A stretch of 64,000 bases of DNA, taken from positions 31,199,454 to 31,263,453 of the forward strand of contig CM034534.1 of assembly GCA_020002185.1 (NCBI GenBank), in the 5' to 3' direction. This document shows, in pieces, positions 12,301-23,814 of the stretch. Source of the DNA: Paraescarpia echinospica (lineage: Eukaryota; Annelida; Polychaeta; Sabellida; Siboglinidae). Position 1 is the first letter of the stretch. Each line of letters opens with the position of its first letter. Made by a program: the position numbers and the translations under genes. The notes under the pieces were generated by a model. It was not told the origin of the DNA. It was given only the letters and a program-made list of their open reading frames with translations, and made no database searches.

Positions 12301-12660
12301 AGTATGGGATCTTTCCATACAGAGAACATCAAGTCTGTGGAGAATGTCCAACGACAGCTGTTCGCTTCGTCGATGCAGCAGTGTGACAACCATGATCGAA
12401 AGTCTGAAAAGGAAGACCTATGGAATATGCGGGCTAATGCCAAGCTCATAATTCTCCACCACACCAAGAACAAGTTAGTGTAGACATAACAACGACTTCA
12501 CTCACCGCCGCTTCAATTCATATCAGAGGCAACGCATATCGCTTCTTCCAGACATTCACCCCCGTCGACGTATACAAGCACTCATTTTTTCCAAGCACCA
12601 TCAAAACATGGAACAAATGCACACAACAGCTAGTTAGCAAACAATCAATGAACTAATTTA
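9390..12660 (+). mobile_element. Decayed jockey-like LINE (endonuclease plus reverse transcriptase)
   Basis: The 5' part may begin near 9390, where a GGTCGCTAGGTG motif resembles the start of the 2A-type LINEs at 17150 and 36835. The endonuclease region runs from about 10077: a VACETWLKP motif, YGGVKIAI, then a fragmented linker (10683-11075). The reverse transcriptase appears from 11738, with FADDCLPY carrying the catalytic Asp pair, then a C-terminal segment to 12451 (GVTIDRTLTWSEHV). Stops and frameshifts separate every block. The 3' part (from 11844) is shared with the tandem duplication that follows. The clade name is inferred from general resemblance. Confidence 0.75.
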
Positions 12661-13874
12661 GAAAGGATCTCCTCTCCGTGATTACCTAAAGTAATCTACG
12701 CTCACGAAGCTATAGGGTCTTTTAATATGTCTATAAACTTCACAAAATAACGAACAGACAGACCTACGCCAACGTTACGTCCCACACAAGCTCAACAGTA
12801 CTTTAGCCACATAAGCTGCCACACGAGTTCTGAGGTGAACACAAGAGGAAGAAGAAGAAGAATACACAGAAATACACTTTAAAGTAACATATATCATAAC
12901 ACACACTTGTCCAGTAAACGGAAGAATATGCTATTTGTTGTTAAATTGAAGTTTATGTGAGCGGCTACTTATTGACAAGTATGTGTTTTAATATATTGAA
13001 ACTTAAAAACTACAAGTGTTTGCAAAAAGACTATAACTAACGGTAATTACACAACAAGATCGCATACAAATACGTATGGGTTATAGTTAATTTATTACGT
13101 TATGTTGATGTGTAAAATTTTTACTGGTTTATTTTATTCTGCATTTTGAATCATGCTTACAACTCATGCCGAACCGGTCGTGAATGTCCCTTGACATAAA
13201 TAGAAACATTTGTTGGTGCCGTTATATCTTTTGACAGCTCCGGACCGATATTAGTAAAATAATTGTTAAACATGTTCGCTACATCTTCCTTATTACTAAT
13301 GGTTATGCCATCATTAACAAACTGATCTGGGTAGTGATTTCCTAAGCGAGGTGTTCCCATTACAGTTTTAAGTACTTTCCAGGTGCCAGCAATGTCATTT
13401 TCTTCTGTGCGAGTAAACTGCTATAATATTGTTTCTTAGTGGATCTGAGAATACCTGTTAATTTATTTTTATATGATTTATATCTAGTTTCCGAGATAAT
13501 TGATCTGGATGACAGAAATGCTTTATACGAATGATTTTTCTTGATACATGCGTTTCTGAGTCCTTTAGTAAACCACGGTTTGTAAAAACTAATTGTTAAT
13601 ACTTTAGGTCGTACAGGTGACACAGGACAATGTTTGTTGTACATTTGTGTAAAATCATGAAGAAAGTTGTCATATGCTATATTTGCATTTTCACTACCGA
13701 TAACAGTATGCCAAGAATTTTGCATTAAGTTACACTTCAATGCATTGATGTTTTCTTCGCTAAGATGACGAATACACTTGTTAGAATGTTCGTTCACGTT
13801 ACATGATAAGATACTACGTCTTACACTGTCTGATTCCACTAGTCATAATAACACAGATGCGCCAATAGAGCTAT
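11844..13874. repeat. Direct duplication of about 2 kb, copy 1
   Basis: This 2,031-bp segment repeats almost base for base at 13875-15827. It begins inside the plus-strand LINE reverse transcriptase (TTCTTCC at copy 2 = TCTTCC at 11844) and ends at GAGCTATT. Relative to copy 2 it lacks one T near 13395, which frameshifts the minus-strand LINE frame, and it retains an 80-bp block near 13651-13730 that copy 2 lacks. Confidence 0.93.
13157..13839 (-). pseudogene. LINE fragment (linker between endonuclease and RT), copy 1
   Basis: Two overlapping minus-strand frames (13360-13839 and 13157-13360) read through the region that joins the endonuclease to the reverse transcriptase in jockey-like LINEs: FYKPWFTKGLRNACIKK, then NNYFTNIGPELSKDI. 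They are split by a one-base loss relative to copy 2. The fragment is inserted antisense next to the plus-strand LINE and was duplicated with it. Confidence 0.7.
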
Positions 13875-15827
13875 TCTTCCTTTGCTACAGAAATTACCTA
13901 CCACACCAAGTGTCCTCTACTGTACTCATGTTTGCTGATGACTGTCTCCCGTACCGAATCATAAAATCAAAAGGTAATGCAGATATGCTACAAAGTGGCA
14001 TATACAAGCTGCATATGTGGGAACAAAACTGGCTGATGGAGTTTAATCCGGACAAGTGTGAAATTATCCGAATTACCAAGAGAAGGAAGAAGATAATTGT
14101 TAGCGATTACTCTATCCACTGACAACAATTGAAGGAGGTCAATGGAGCCAAGTACCGTGGAGTAACCATCGACAGGACACTAACATGGAGTGAACACGTC
14201 TACAACGTGACAGAGAAGGCTAACAACATCAAAGCTTTCCTACAGAGAAACACCAGCAGCAGATGCCCTCAAGCCATCAAAGCATTATGTTATGAGGCTT
14301 TCCAAAGACCCATCGTGAAATATGCGTCGACAGTATGGGATCTTTCCATACAGAGAACATCAAGTCTGTGGAGAATGTCCAACGACAGCTGTTCGCTTCG
14401 TCGATGCAGCAGTGTGACAACCATGATCGAAAGTCTGAAAAGGAAGACCTATGGAATATGCGGGCTAATGCCAAGCTCATAATTCTCCACCACACCAAGA
14501 ACAAGTTAGTGTAGACATAACAACGACTTCACTCACCGCCGCTTCAATTCATATCAGAGGCAACGCATATCGCTTCTTCCAGACATTCACCCCCGTCGAC
14601 GTATACAAGCACTCATTTTTTCCAAGCACCATCAAAACATGGAACAAATGCACACAACAGCTAGTTAGCAAACAATCAATGGACTAATTTAGAAAGGATC
14701 TCCTCTCCGTGATTACCTAAAGTAATCTACGCTCACGAAGCTATAGGGTCTTTTAATATGTCTATAAACTTCACAAAATAACGAACAGACAGACCTACGC
14801 CAACGTTACGTCCCACACAAGCTCAACAGTACTTTAGCCACATAAGCTGCCACACGAGTTCTGAGGTGAACACAAGAGGAAGAAGAAGAAGAATACACAG
14901 AAATACACTTTAAAGTAACATATATCATAACACACACTTGTCCAGTAAACGGAAGAATATGCTATTTGTTGTTAAATTGAAGTTTATGTGAGCGGCTACT
15001 TATTGACAAGTATGTGTTTTAATATATTGAAACTTAAAAACTACAAGTGTTTGCAAAAAGACTATAACTAACGGTAATTACACAACAAGATCGCATACAA
15101 ATACGTATGGGTTATAGTTAATTTATTACGTTATGTTGATGTGTAAAATTTTTACTGGTTTATTTTATTCTGCATTTTGAATCATGCTTACAACTCATGC
15201 CGAACCGGTCGTGAATGTCCCTTGACATAAATAGAAACATTTGTTGGTGCCGTTATATCTTTTGACAGCTCCGGACCGATATTAGTAAAATAATTGTTAA
15301 ACATGTTCGCTACATCTTCCTTATTACTAATGGTTATGCCATCATTAACAAACTGATCTGGGTAGTGATTTCCTAAGCGAGGTGTTCCCATTACAGTTTT
15401 AAGTACTTTCCAGGTGCCAGCAATGTCATTTTTCTTCTGTGCGAGTAAACTGCTATAATATTGTTTCTTAGTGGATCTGAGAATACCTGTTAATTTATTT
15501 TTATATGATTTATATCTAGTTTCCGAGATAATTGATCTGGATGACAGAAATGCTTTATACGAATGATTTTTCTTGATACATGCGTTTCTGAGTCCTTTAA
15601 TAAACCACGGTTTGTAAAAACTAATTGTTAATACTTTAGGTCGTACAGGTGACACAGGACAATGTTTGTTGTACATTTGTGTTACACTTCAATGCATTGA
15701 TGTTTTCTTCGCTAAGATGACGAATACACTTGTTAGAATGTTCGTTCACGTTACATGATAAGATACTACGTCTTACACTGTCTGATTCCACTAGTCATAA
15801 TAACACAGATGCGCCAATAGAGCTATT
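13875..15827. repeat. Direct duplication of about 2 kb, copy 2
   Basis: Second copy of 11844-13874. The offset is 2,031 bp, becoming 2,032 after a single-base difference and 1,952 after an 80-bp deletion whose junction shows a 2-bp GT overlap (TTTGTGT|TACACTTC at about 15680). The plus-strand RT frames at 13778-14122 and 14129-14482 repeat those of copy 1. Confidence 0.93.
15188..15676 (-). pseudogene. LINE linker fragment, copy 2 (162 codons open)
   Basis: Same antisense LINE fragment as at 13157-13839, here open across the frameshift position of copy 1 because it keeps the extra T. It lacks the N-terminal portion lost with the 80-bp deletion. Truncated at both ends. Confidence 0.7.
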
Positions 15828-15986
15828 GTGTTTTGCAAAAATATGGTGCCGACCAAATCAACACCCACATATACGTAACAATATTCGTTTTTGCATTTTC
15901 GAACGTACATACCATTCCTTGTGGTAATGCATTGTTGTAATTCCACCGAATGTGTAGAACTATACAGCATGCATTCCCATACATAC

Positions 15987-16103
15987 CTGCCTGTCTTGGC
16001 CACCTGATCATCAGCGAAAGAGTTCCTTCAACGGTTCTTATCGTGTAGACGTATTCCCTTTGGCCATGGTAGCGTATTTCAACTGGCACTGTGTCTTCGT
16101 CAT
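15987..16103 (-). pseudogene. vWD-domain exon (C-terminal half) of AMOP-vWD gene
   Basis: A minus-strand frame reads GVTVSYDEDTVPVEI, then EGTLSLMIRWPRQ, and ends at a good donor, GGCAG|GTATGT (exon end 15987). This matches the segment of vWD domains in SUSD2/mucin-4-like proteins where short beta strands precede the calcium-binding LGxW region. The 5' end is uncertain because no AG acceptor lies directly before the homologous start; the site may be mutated. The donor is phase 1, like its neighbours. Confidence 0.5.
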
Positions 16104-16550
16104 AAGACACCGTGACACCAAACAATGTATCATTATAGGATAATTCGTAACACAAATATTTAATTGTACGCATCAGACACATTGTACGCTACAGAAAAAA
16201 CACGTTCAGTATGTATAGAGTTCGTACCAGAATTAAATTGTGTATTTATGTTAACTTGTATAATAATGAAATCCGTAGACAGAAAAGTCGCAGGATACAA
16301 ACGCGTACACGGTTGTCAAAGAAGCTCCAGGATTGATTTCTACTGTATGTACGATGTGTTCACATACATTCATAATCAAATGTACATGAATGTAATGTTC
16401 ACAGCAGGTACGCATTAATTGCACGTATCTTTTTTATAATTGAATCATCGTGTGCGTGAACGTTCCAGTATACCCTATCATGAAGTTGTCGCTATGTAAT
16501 CAGAGGTGGGATCGATTCTCCAACAAATACCAATGGAAGTTAACACCTAC

Positions 16551-16705
16551 GTGTAAATTCTTGTGTGTGAAGATCTCCGAAGTCGTCCTTGTCTCCGTCG
16601 ATGTAAATACGAGTCCCGTCCTCGCGTTAACCTGCACTTAGGCAATGCTACCGTTGGCCCACGTCGCCACCATCGCTGTCCATGACGTCGCTCTGACCAA
16701 ATTAC
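16551..16705 (-). pseudogene. vWD-domain exon (middle) with stop and frameshift
   Basis: The acceptor CTTGTTTCAG precedes 16705 and the donor TTTACAC|GTAGGT follows 16551. The exon starts in phase 1, matching the donor at 21489. It reads SWTAMVATWANGSIA, then an in-frame TAA at 16638-16640, then VQVNARTG. After that the family-like sequence (TRIYIDGDKDDFGD) continues in a different frame, consistent with a small indel near 16605. These two lesions are the main evidence that the gene is inactive on this haplotype. Confidence 0.6.
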
Positions 16706-16719
16706 CTGAAACAAGTGTC

Positions 16720-17145
16720 ATAGGGAAAACAAGACCATAATCTCAAACAAGCTATGTCCAGTTGGCTGTCTCATTGACGTAGACCGGACCACTCACTCAT
16801 TTATAAGAGAGGACACCAGTTGAAAGAGTTGCGTCAATTTCCGTACATCCATGAAACAAATAAAATACAACCGCAGCAGTTATGAACATTACACACCTTT
16901 TATTTAACACTTGTTTTCGCTGACCATTGCCTATGTTTGGCTGTTGCCAATTATGGCATATACTAAGCGGCGCCCGCTGGAGAGTCCCCATAAATAAAGC
17001 AATTTGGTAGACAAGAGGCCACTGGTTCAAGAAAGCGAAAGAACACAGGAAGTGAACATCGACACGTTGGAGGATATACAGACAGTCTTGCCGCAAACTT
17101 AACAGATATCTATATAGTTATATAAATATATTTATATCATATAAA
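16720..17145. other. Intronic DNA before the LINE insertion
   Basis: No domain or repeat boundary recognised apart from short open frames (16797-17096 minus). Confidence 0.35.
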
Positions 17146-17147
17146 TT

Positions 17148-20100
17148 TTGGTCGCTAGGGGGCGTGGCATAATGTTTACTTTCAAAATTTATCCTTCGTT
17201 TAATGTTCAATTATAGCATACTAATTATTTTGAATAGATTACTTTTAATATTTGTAACTTGTAAAGCGCTAAAGAATCAAGAATTCAACCATAAGCTAAG
17301 TATATTTAAATTATAAGTATATTTTAACAAGTTTTGGTCCTGTCTTATTCAACTTAAAAAACCGGACTTAAAGCCGTTATGATTATCGCTCACTTTCGCC
17401 GGTCGGCAATGTTTAGTTTTTGTTTGTTTGTTTAAATGTTGTCGTTTGTACCTATTATACTGTTAAATGATTCAGTTACAAAACATGGTGCCTGTGCGTT
17501 TTTTCAATTGACCTTTTAGATTACTATTGGCATTTTATATTATTACAATAAATACGGTATTTAAAAAGGAATCATAGTGCAGTTAATTGCCATTGAGTGA
17601 TTGATACTACAGTCAGTTTCTGCCTATCTAAGACTAAGGCTACGGCAGACTGAGTGAATTATAATAAATATAAATAGTTCTTCCTCCCTTAATAGGCCTG
17701 TAAGTCTCAATTTAGTTACCGGAGTTGGCCCCGGTTCAACATTTTCTATTAAATAAAGTAGGCTTTATTGTTTAAATTGAGACTCTACTGACCTTGTCAA
17801 TATAATTTAGTTTTTTACTTACGCCGTAGGCTTAGCCTTAGCTCTGGGTTTAACATTCTTTATTATTTATTATCTATATGATATAAAATTATATGGTTTT
17901 GGTCTATTATTTTCTACTAAATATGATAATAATCTAACATAATTATGTCACCATTATTCTTATTGGGTGTTTTCTGCTTGTCTTGCTCTGTTGCTGTAAG
18001 GGATATCGATTTTGTTTTATGCAAACCATTGAGATCTAATCATTTTAATGTGCTTTTTCCTAATCACACTAAATTCATCATTCTATTTCAATTTTGCATA
18101 GTTTACCATGTCTTCATGTTTGTTATAATAGAAAGTTACTGCCAATCCCCCGCTCTACGCCAACATTGAAATTAGCAATAATTGTATTACTAGCAGGAGA
18201 TGTAAGTCTCAATCCTGGGCCATCTGTTGGACGAAACATTCGGGTGGCCACTACAAACGTTCGATCTGTACGAGATAAGACAGCCTCACTTTGTGATTGA
18301 TTAATTTCAAAGAAAATAAACATTCTAGCTGTAACTGGGACCTGGCTCAGACCACATGATACACATGCATGCATTGCTGACGTTTCCCCTTCTGGTTACA
18401 CCTTTCACCATCGACCACGTTTAGTCGGCCGTGGAGGTGGTGTTGGCTTTCTTATATCACAGCAGTTCAAAGTTAAATTACATTCTAACCCTGAATACTC
18501 TAGTTTTGAGTCCATCTGTGCAGAAATTTCAGATTCTTCTTTCTCCGCACACTTTGTTTGTATCTATCGCCCTCCAGGACATCCGGCCAATTTCTTTGAA
18601 GACTTTCAGGATATGTTGGAAAATCTGGCAGTTATTCATTCAGAATTTTACATTCTTGGTGATTTTAATCTACATTTGGATATACCTTCTTCAACTACAG
18701 CTACGTTTGATGATATTCTGGCATCATTTGATTTGAAACAACATGTTACCTTTTCGACACATATACATGGCCATTGGCTTGACCTGTTGATAACCCGTTC
18801 AACTTGTAATAATATCCAAGCACCTACTGTTTCAGATGGGTTATCAGACCACCATACTGTCATTGCCAATATTAACGGTTCTATAGCCCGTTTACAATCG
18901 AAACACAATGTGTCTTACAGAGCCATTCATAGGATTGACATTACAGCTTTAATGGCTGATATCCTTACATCTGACCTTATCACAGATAAAAAAAAACATC
19001 TATCTGACTTATATAAACAGTACTGTCAAGTACTCAATGCATTACTTGACAAACATGCACCTATAAAATCCAAATGGGTGTCAGAAAGGCCACCGGCTCC
19101 ATGGCTGACTTCCGAAATTATACTATCTAAAAAGCGTCGTCGTTATTTAGAGCGTGTATGGCGCAAATCACGCTCGCCATTAGATAGATCGCGCTATTCT
19201 AAGCAATGTCACCTCTGTAACAGACAAATGGCTAAAGCTAAATCAGATTATTTTACAAATATGGTCATAAATAAGTCTGATAATCCGCGTCAGTTATGGA
19301 ACTGCATCAATAACATTCTACACAGACGGCCTACTCCATCGCTACCTGATCATGTGTCAATTAAGTCTCTATGTGATTCGTTCTCTAATCACTTCAAGAA
19401 TAAAATCAGTATTATTCGTTCTGCTTTCCCACGTCATAATATAAGTAATGTCAGTGTGGACTTTCCACAAGTAAATTCTCAACTTGTATCATTTGAACCT
19501 GCAACAGTTGATGAAGTTAGGAAAATAATTATGTCCTCCCCAAATAAATATTGTGCACTTGATCCATTTCCAACAATACTGCTAAAAGCATGTCTCGATA
19601 CACTAATTGGACCTACAACAAATATTATAAATGCATCACTTTGCTGTGGTTGTTTTCCTGATGATTTTAAGTATGCCCATGTCACACCACTTCTTAAGAA
19701 GTCATCTCTGCCTAAACAAGACCTAAACAGTTATAGACCTATTTCTAATATCAGCTTCATTTCCAAAATACTAGAAAAGGTTGTAGCAAGTCATCTAAGA
19801 TCTCACATTAGCACAAATGTCTTAAATAATGTGTCACAATCAGCATATAGGCAGTTTCATTCAACAGAGACTGCCCTCTTAAAGGTTCATAATGACATTA
19901 ACTTGAACATTAATAATGGTAAAGTGACTGCACTTACCTTACTAGATCTCTCTGCCGCGTTTGACACGATTGATCACAGCATTCTCTTTGAACGCCAATT
20001 AAAGTGGTACGGCATATCTGGCACAGCTCTAAGCTGGTTTTCTTCGTATCTAACTGACAGATACCAAACTATAAAGATTGGGAACTGCTTTTCAGCTGCA

Positions 20101-21215
20101 CTGCCGGCTTTATTTGGTGTTCCCCAGGGTTCTGTTCTTGGGCCTTTACTTTTTACTCTTTACACCACGCCACTAAGCTCTGTTTTACAAAGACATAACT
20201 TAGATCATCATCTTTATGCTGATGATATTCAGATCTTCATTTCGTTGGCTACCCCGGATACAAATCGCTCCCTTAACCAACTTAGTGATTGCCTTCAAGA
20301 TATATTCTACTGGATGACTGACTGCAAGTTGAAATTAAATGCAAATAAAACTGAATTGATCATTATTGGTACTCCAATACAGCGTTGTAAACTGGATGGT
20401 TTTTTACCTACGCGTATTTTGAATCAGTATATCACGCCAGCAACCTCGGTGCGGAATCTAGGAGTGATCTTTGATAGTAACTTCAATTTCCGACAACACA
20501 TATCTCAAACATGTCGCTGCTGTTTTTATCATATTCGTGATCTTCGCCGTATTCGTCGGTATATGTCATTTTCTGTTGCTAAGACTATTGCAACAGCGCT
20601 TGTTAGCAGCAGACTTGACTATTGCAATTCCCTCCTTTATAATATCGCTAGCAAGGATATCACAAAACTTCGGCGTGTCCAAAATTGTCTAGCAAGAGTA
20701 GTTACAAGATCTCCTCATTTTTCTCGCTCTGTACCACTTTTGAAGTCTTTGCATTGGCTTCCTGTACGATATCGTATAATATTTAAGATCTGTACCATTA
20801 CATACCAGGCACTGTCCAATAAGCAACCATCTTATTTGCATTTATTGCTTACTCCTGTAAGAAAACCTATCCAGCTTCGATCATCTAGTTCTGACCTACT
20901 TTTTGTTCCTAGAGTCAACACTAACATTGGAACTAGGGCTTTTTCTGTTGCTGCACCAACTTTTTGGAATATGCTTCCTCTTAGTGTTCGATCAGTTGAA
21001 AATATTACAAAATTCGGTCGTCATTTAAAAACGTATCTTTACAACCTTGCTTATCCACCGTAGCTCCCTAGCGCCTTGACCCATCTGTTGACAACTGGAA
21101 AACTACTTATGGATTTTGAGATTGACCATCCCTTTTGTTTTGATGCGCCTCTGAGCTTGGTTTCCAAGGATTTAGGCGCAATAGAAGTTATCTTATTATT
21201 ATTATTATATATATA
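17148..21215 (+). mobile_element. Nearly full-length CR1/L2-like LINE with 2A-like motif
   Basis: The 5' end lies near the GGTCGCTAGGGGGCG motif at 17150, shared with the copy at 36835. The element has a 5' UTR, one coding region (17945-21063) and a 3' UTR ending in TTATCTTATTATTATTA, the microsatellite-like tail expected of CR1-type elements. A 5'-truncated relative of the same 3' end lies at 29478-29735. It is inserted opposite in orientation to the AMOP-vWD gene, within an intron. Confidence 0.88.
17945..21063 (+). pseudogene. LINE polyprotein: hydrophobic N-terminus, 2A-like motif, APE endonuclease, RT
   Basis: The frame opens at ATG 17945 with a hydrophobic, signal-like N-terminus (PLFLLGVFCLSCSVAV). 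A frameshift between 18060 and 18100 moves it to the frame holding LLAGDVSLNPGP (about 18190-18225), a 2A-like ribosome-skipping motif. The APE endonuclease follows, broken once by TGA at 18298-18300, with GDFNLHLD and SDHHTV. From 18301 the frame is open to 21063. RT motifs LLDLSAAFDTIDHSIL and YADDIQIF carry the catalytic aspartates, and the C-terminal domain has LHWLPVRYRI. Only two lesions over about 3.1 kb make this a young copy. Confidence 0.9.
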
Positions 21216-21264
21216 TATATCCGTTAATGTTGCGATGAACAGCGTAACTGGTTCTCTCTGGTCC

Positions 21265-21265
<1 letters not shown>

Positions 21266-21356
<91 letters not shown>

Positions 21357-21412
21357 CACACACACATACACACGCACGCACGCGCGCGCACACACGCACA
21401 CACACATATGAC
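21266..21412. repeat. (CA)n microsatellite
   Basis: Long CA run with ACGC variants at its right end, directly downstream of the LINE tail. Confidence 0.97.
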
Positions 21413-21488
21413 CACGTTGAAGTAAAGATCGAGGGGCGATGCATACGATTTACATAACATTATATTTAAAATTGTCTGTAGACCCTAC

Positions 21489-21626
21489 CTTGATTGTTCC
21501 CGCTTTGAGTTTCTCTTGCTTGCAGCATGAACTCTGTGCTGCGAACTAGCCAGAATTCAGCCAGTCCGTTGAAGATGTATCGCAGTCCATCCAGCGTAGT
21601 GACATGTTGGTCTCCAAACGTGATCG
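21489..21626 (-). CDS. vWD-domain first exon of AMOP-vWD gene
   Basis: The acceptor TGTGTTTTAG precedes 21626 and the donor AATCAAG|GTAGGG follows 21489. The 138-bp exon reads FGDQHVTTLDGLRYIFNGL, then EFWLVR and FMLQAR. The GDxHxxTLDG signature and following aromatic beta strand identify the start of a von Willebrand D domain of the type that follows AMOP in mucin-4/SUSD2-like proteins. Phase 1 at both ends fits the AMOP exon upstream (22807) and the exon at 16705 downstream. No lesion here. The exon is too short and lacks an ATG, so ORF scans miss it. Confidence 0.82.
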
Positions 21627-21659
21627 CTAAAACACAGAAGTGAGTACATGTTTACATAT

Positions 21660-22380
21660 TTAATTTTTATTTTCATAATTCACTGGCATTTTGTCAAAGT
21701 TAAAGCATGTATCTTGAATCTTAGACAGTGTAGACGCTTTTCTCATGACGTTGGATGCAGTTTATATATCCGTGTGTGTAGCATGGAAATTAACTGATTG
21801 TTTCATTAGATGAGACAATTAAAGTTGTCTCGTATCATGTCAGATTACGTTTGCATAAAAACGGAAACCTACATAGTGTCCACAACTACATGCTACTAAA
21901 TCAAACGAGATTCAATTATATTGGGTACCTTAATTAGGGTGACCAATCGTAATCGGAACGGACAACAATTTATGCGATTTGTGAGCGACAAACATTGGCG
22001 TCACATTCCGGAACCTTGATCGTCGATACGGCAGAACACTAGCTTTGGTTACCCAAACATCGTCTGGGACATAAAGCTTTGAAACGTATATCTGGTAGAC
22101 GACTTTTTCCCAAACCCGGGTAAAGATCATAATTGGCTCTCAGACCAACTGTCAAATAAATATAAATGAGAACACACTGTTGTCAAGTAATACTATGCTT
22201 TCGAAAATATTCAATAGTTAACGTATAGTGAAACGAGTCAAACAATACAATAAACAAAACATTTCAATTTTATATTGCTATTATATCTACCATGTGACCC
22301 GCGTAGTGGTGAGAATCACAGTTCACAGTGGAACTGTGTTCAAGTTGCTTTTTACATTGTATATTGCTATTTTGTAACTT
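21660..22380. other. Intronic DNA, nothing recognised
   Basis: AT-rich sequence between the vWD and AMOP exons. A minus-strand frame at 21930-22130 has no recognisable domain. Confidence 0.35.
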
Positions 22381-22449
22381 AATTTCTTTATAACTTAATT
22401 TTGTACATAACATAAAAAAGTAACGTTAATAATTGTACACGTATATATG

Positions 22450-22690
22450 AATTAATACATGTGGTACAATTGGATGATTTTGGAAAGTCTGAAGTGTTGG
22501 TATTTTTGCGAGTCTCATAGGGGTACAACTGGAGGTTTTTGGATAGCCTGAAGTGTTTGTATTTCTGGTGAATCCCAAGGGAGGGTGAAATCGGAGGTTT
22601 TTGGAAAGCCCAATGGTAGTATTTTTGGCAAGTCTCAATGTTGGTAAGTTTGGCGAGCCACAGGGGAGGGTGCAATTAGAATGTTTATGC
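22450..22690. repeat. Diverged tandem repeat, unit about 60 bp
   Basis: Four diverged units share GGAGGTTTTTGGA-, CCTGAAGTGTTTG- and AGTCTCA-type segments. A related block lies at 54060-54190. Confidence 0.65.
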
Positions 22691-22806
22691 CCCCTCCTAA
22701 ATTACCTTGTCTTGATCCGCCCCTGCAATCTCTTCTGGACGAATTCGCGGAGACAAGCGAGAATCGGTTAACCGAGTCTAACAGAACACGTTCCATTATC
22801 GCTCAC

Positions 22807-23049
22807 CTGGCGGTGGTGGGTTATATTCGCTGCAGTCATCCGTTGGTCTCATTTACCCGTACTTGTTGCAGTTGTTCGATTTCAAACAACACTGCTTATA
22901 CGGCAGCCAGTCTTCCAAGAGATGATTCACGATCGGTATTTTGACAACTCTAAAGCTGAAATATCCTTTGTAGTGTGCGCGATCGAGCGTTCCTCCACCC
23001 TTATCAAACGGCAGAATATTTCAGGGTTTGTCGTAGCAGCACTGCTGAT
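22807..23049 (-). pseudogene. AMOP-domain exon with two in-frame stops
   Basis: The acceptor TTTAGTCGCAG precedes 23049 and the donor CCAG|GTGAGC follows 22807. The frame reads QQCCYDKP, LLEDWLPYKQCC and PTDDCSEYNPPPP, the conserved cysteine pattern of the AMOP domain (adhesion-associated domain in MUC4 and other proteins). It joins in phase 1 to the vWD exon at 21626, giving the usual AMOP-to-vWD order. Two stops interrupt it: TGA at 23021-23023 just after QQCCYDKP and TAA at 22853-22855 before the final cysteine. The exon is therefore non-functional unless these are assembly errors. Confidence 0.8.
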
Positions 23050-23480
23050 CTGCGACTAAACGACTGGTAATAAAATGCGATTACGTTTCGACGCTTCTTT
23101 GTACAAATTAATGTTGTATAATAACATAATTTGTGTTAACAAGTCAAACAGTTTAATGCTGCGATCTAATGCCCTTGAGTTTACCGTGAAAACATTTAAT
23201 GACACCTTATACCATACAATTGTCCTGTGGAGAAGTAGAAAGTAAACAAGACAACCCGACTTCAATACTGGTAATTGAGATTGTGAACTCGTATGCACAA
23301 TAAAGACCAACGCATTTCAAAACTTTAAAGGTCACATAAAAGAGGAAGGCTATGAAAGAGTTACCAAGTTAGACAGGACACTGGACTCCCGCTTTTAACA
23401 TGACGAAATGGAGGGATGCAACAGCCAGGAGGATAGCGAGGGGTCAAATTGGCCTAGGCATTTAAGTCAAGTAAATCAAT

Positions 23481-23801
23481 TCATTGTGAGGCAGCATAAT
23501 CATATGTGTACACTTTCGCCGTCTTTCTAATATGATTTATATAAAACAACTGACACCCTGATAGTACCACGTCATCGTAACACGACATCAGTATTACTGA
23601 AGAATTCTCAAAGACGTTTTCGTAATTAAACGTATACAATATGTATATCATGGTTGTAACATCAGTGTATGTGCTGAGTTTTTCAACGTAGTCACCGTCA
23701 ACGTATGTAGTAATGAAGCACTTTTTTAAACATAAATTTGCTTTAACCGTTTTGTGAATGTCGACATGAGCTTGCAATGAAAGCGTGATATTCGTAAGCA
23801 T
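23481..23801 (-). CDS. Unrecognised 106-aa minus-strand frame
   Basis: Open from ATG 23801 to TGA at 23481 with balanced, protein-like composition and five cysteines. It sits upstream of the AMOP exon on the same strand and could belong to the same gene, but I recognise no domain and see no clear donor. A SINE lies immediately beyond its 5' end. Confidence 0.25.
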   Translation of the reverse strand: MLTNITLSLQAHVDIHKTVKANLCLKKCFITTYVDGDYVEKLSTYTDVTTMIYILYTFNYENVFENSSVILMSCYDDVVLSGCQLFYINHIRKTAKVYTYDYAASQ

Positions 23802-23814
23802 TTTAGAGTGTAGT

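Noticed and set aside
11863..14079. Minus-strand 61-aa and 75-aa ORFs repeated twice
   Set aside because: Shadows of the LINE RT, duplicated with the 2-kb unit.
21051..21460. ORFs over the CA run at the LINE tail
   Set aside because: Poly His-Thr and Val-Cys translations of a dinucleotide repeat.
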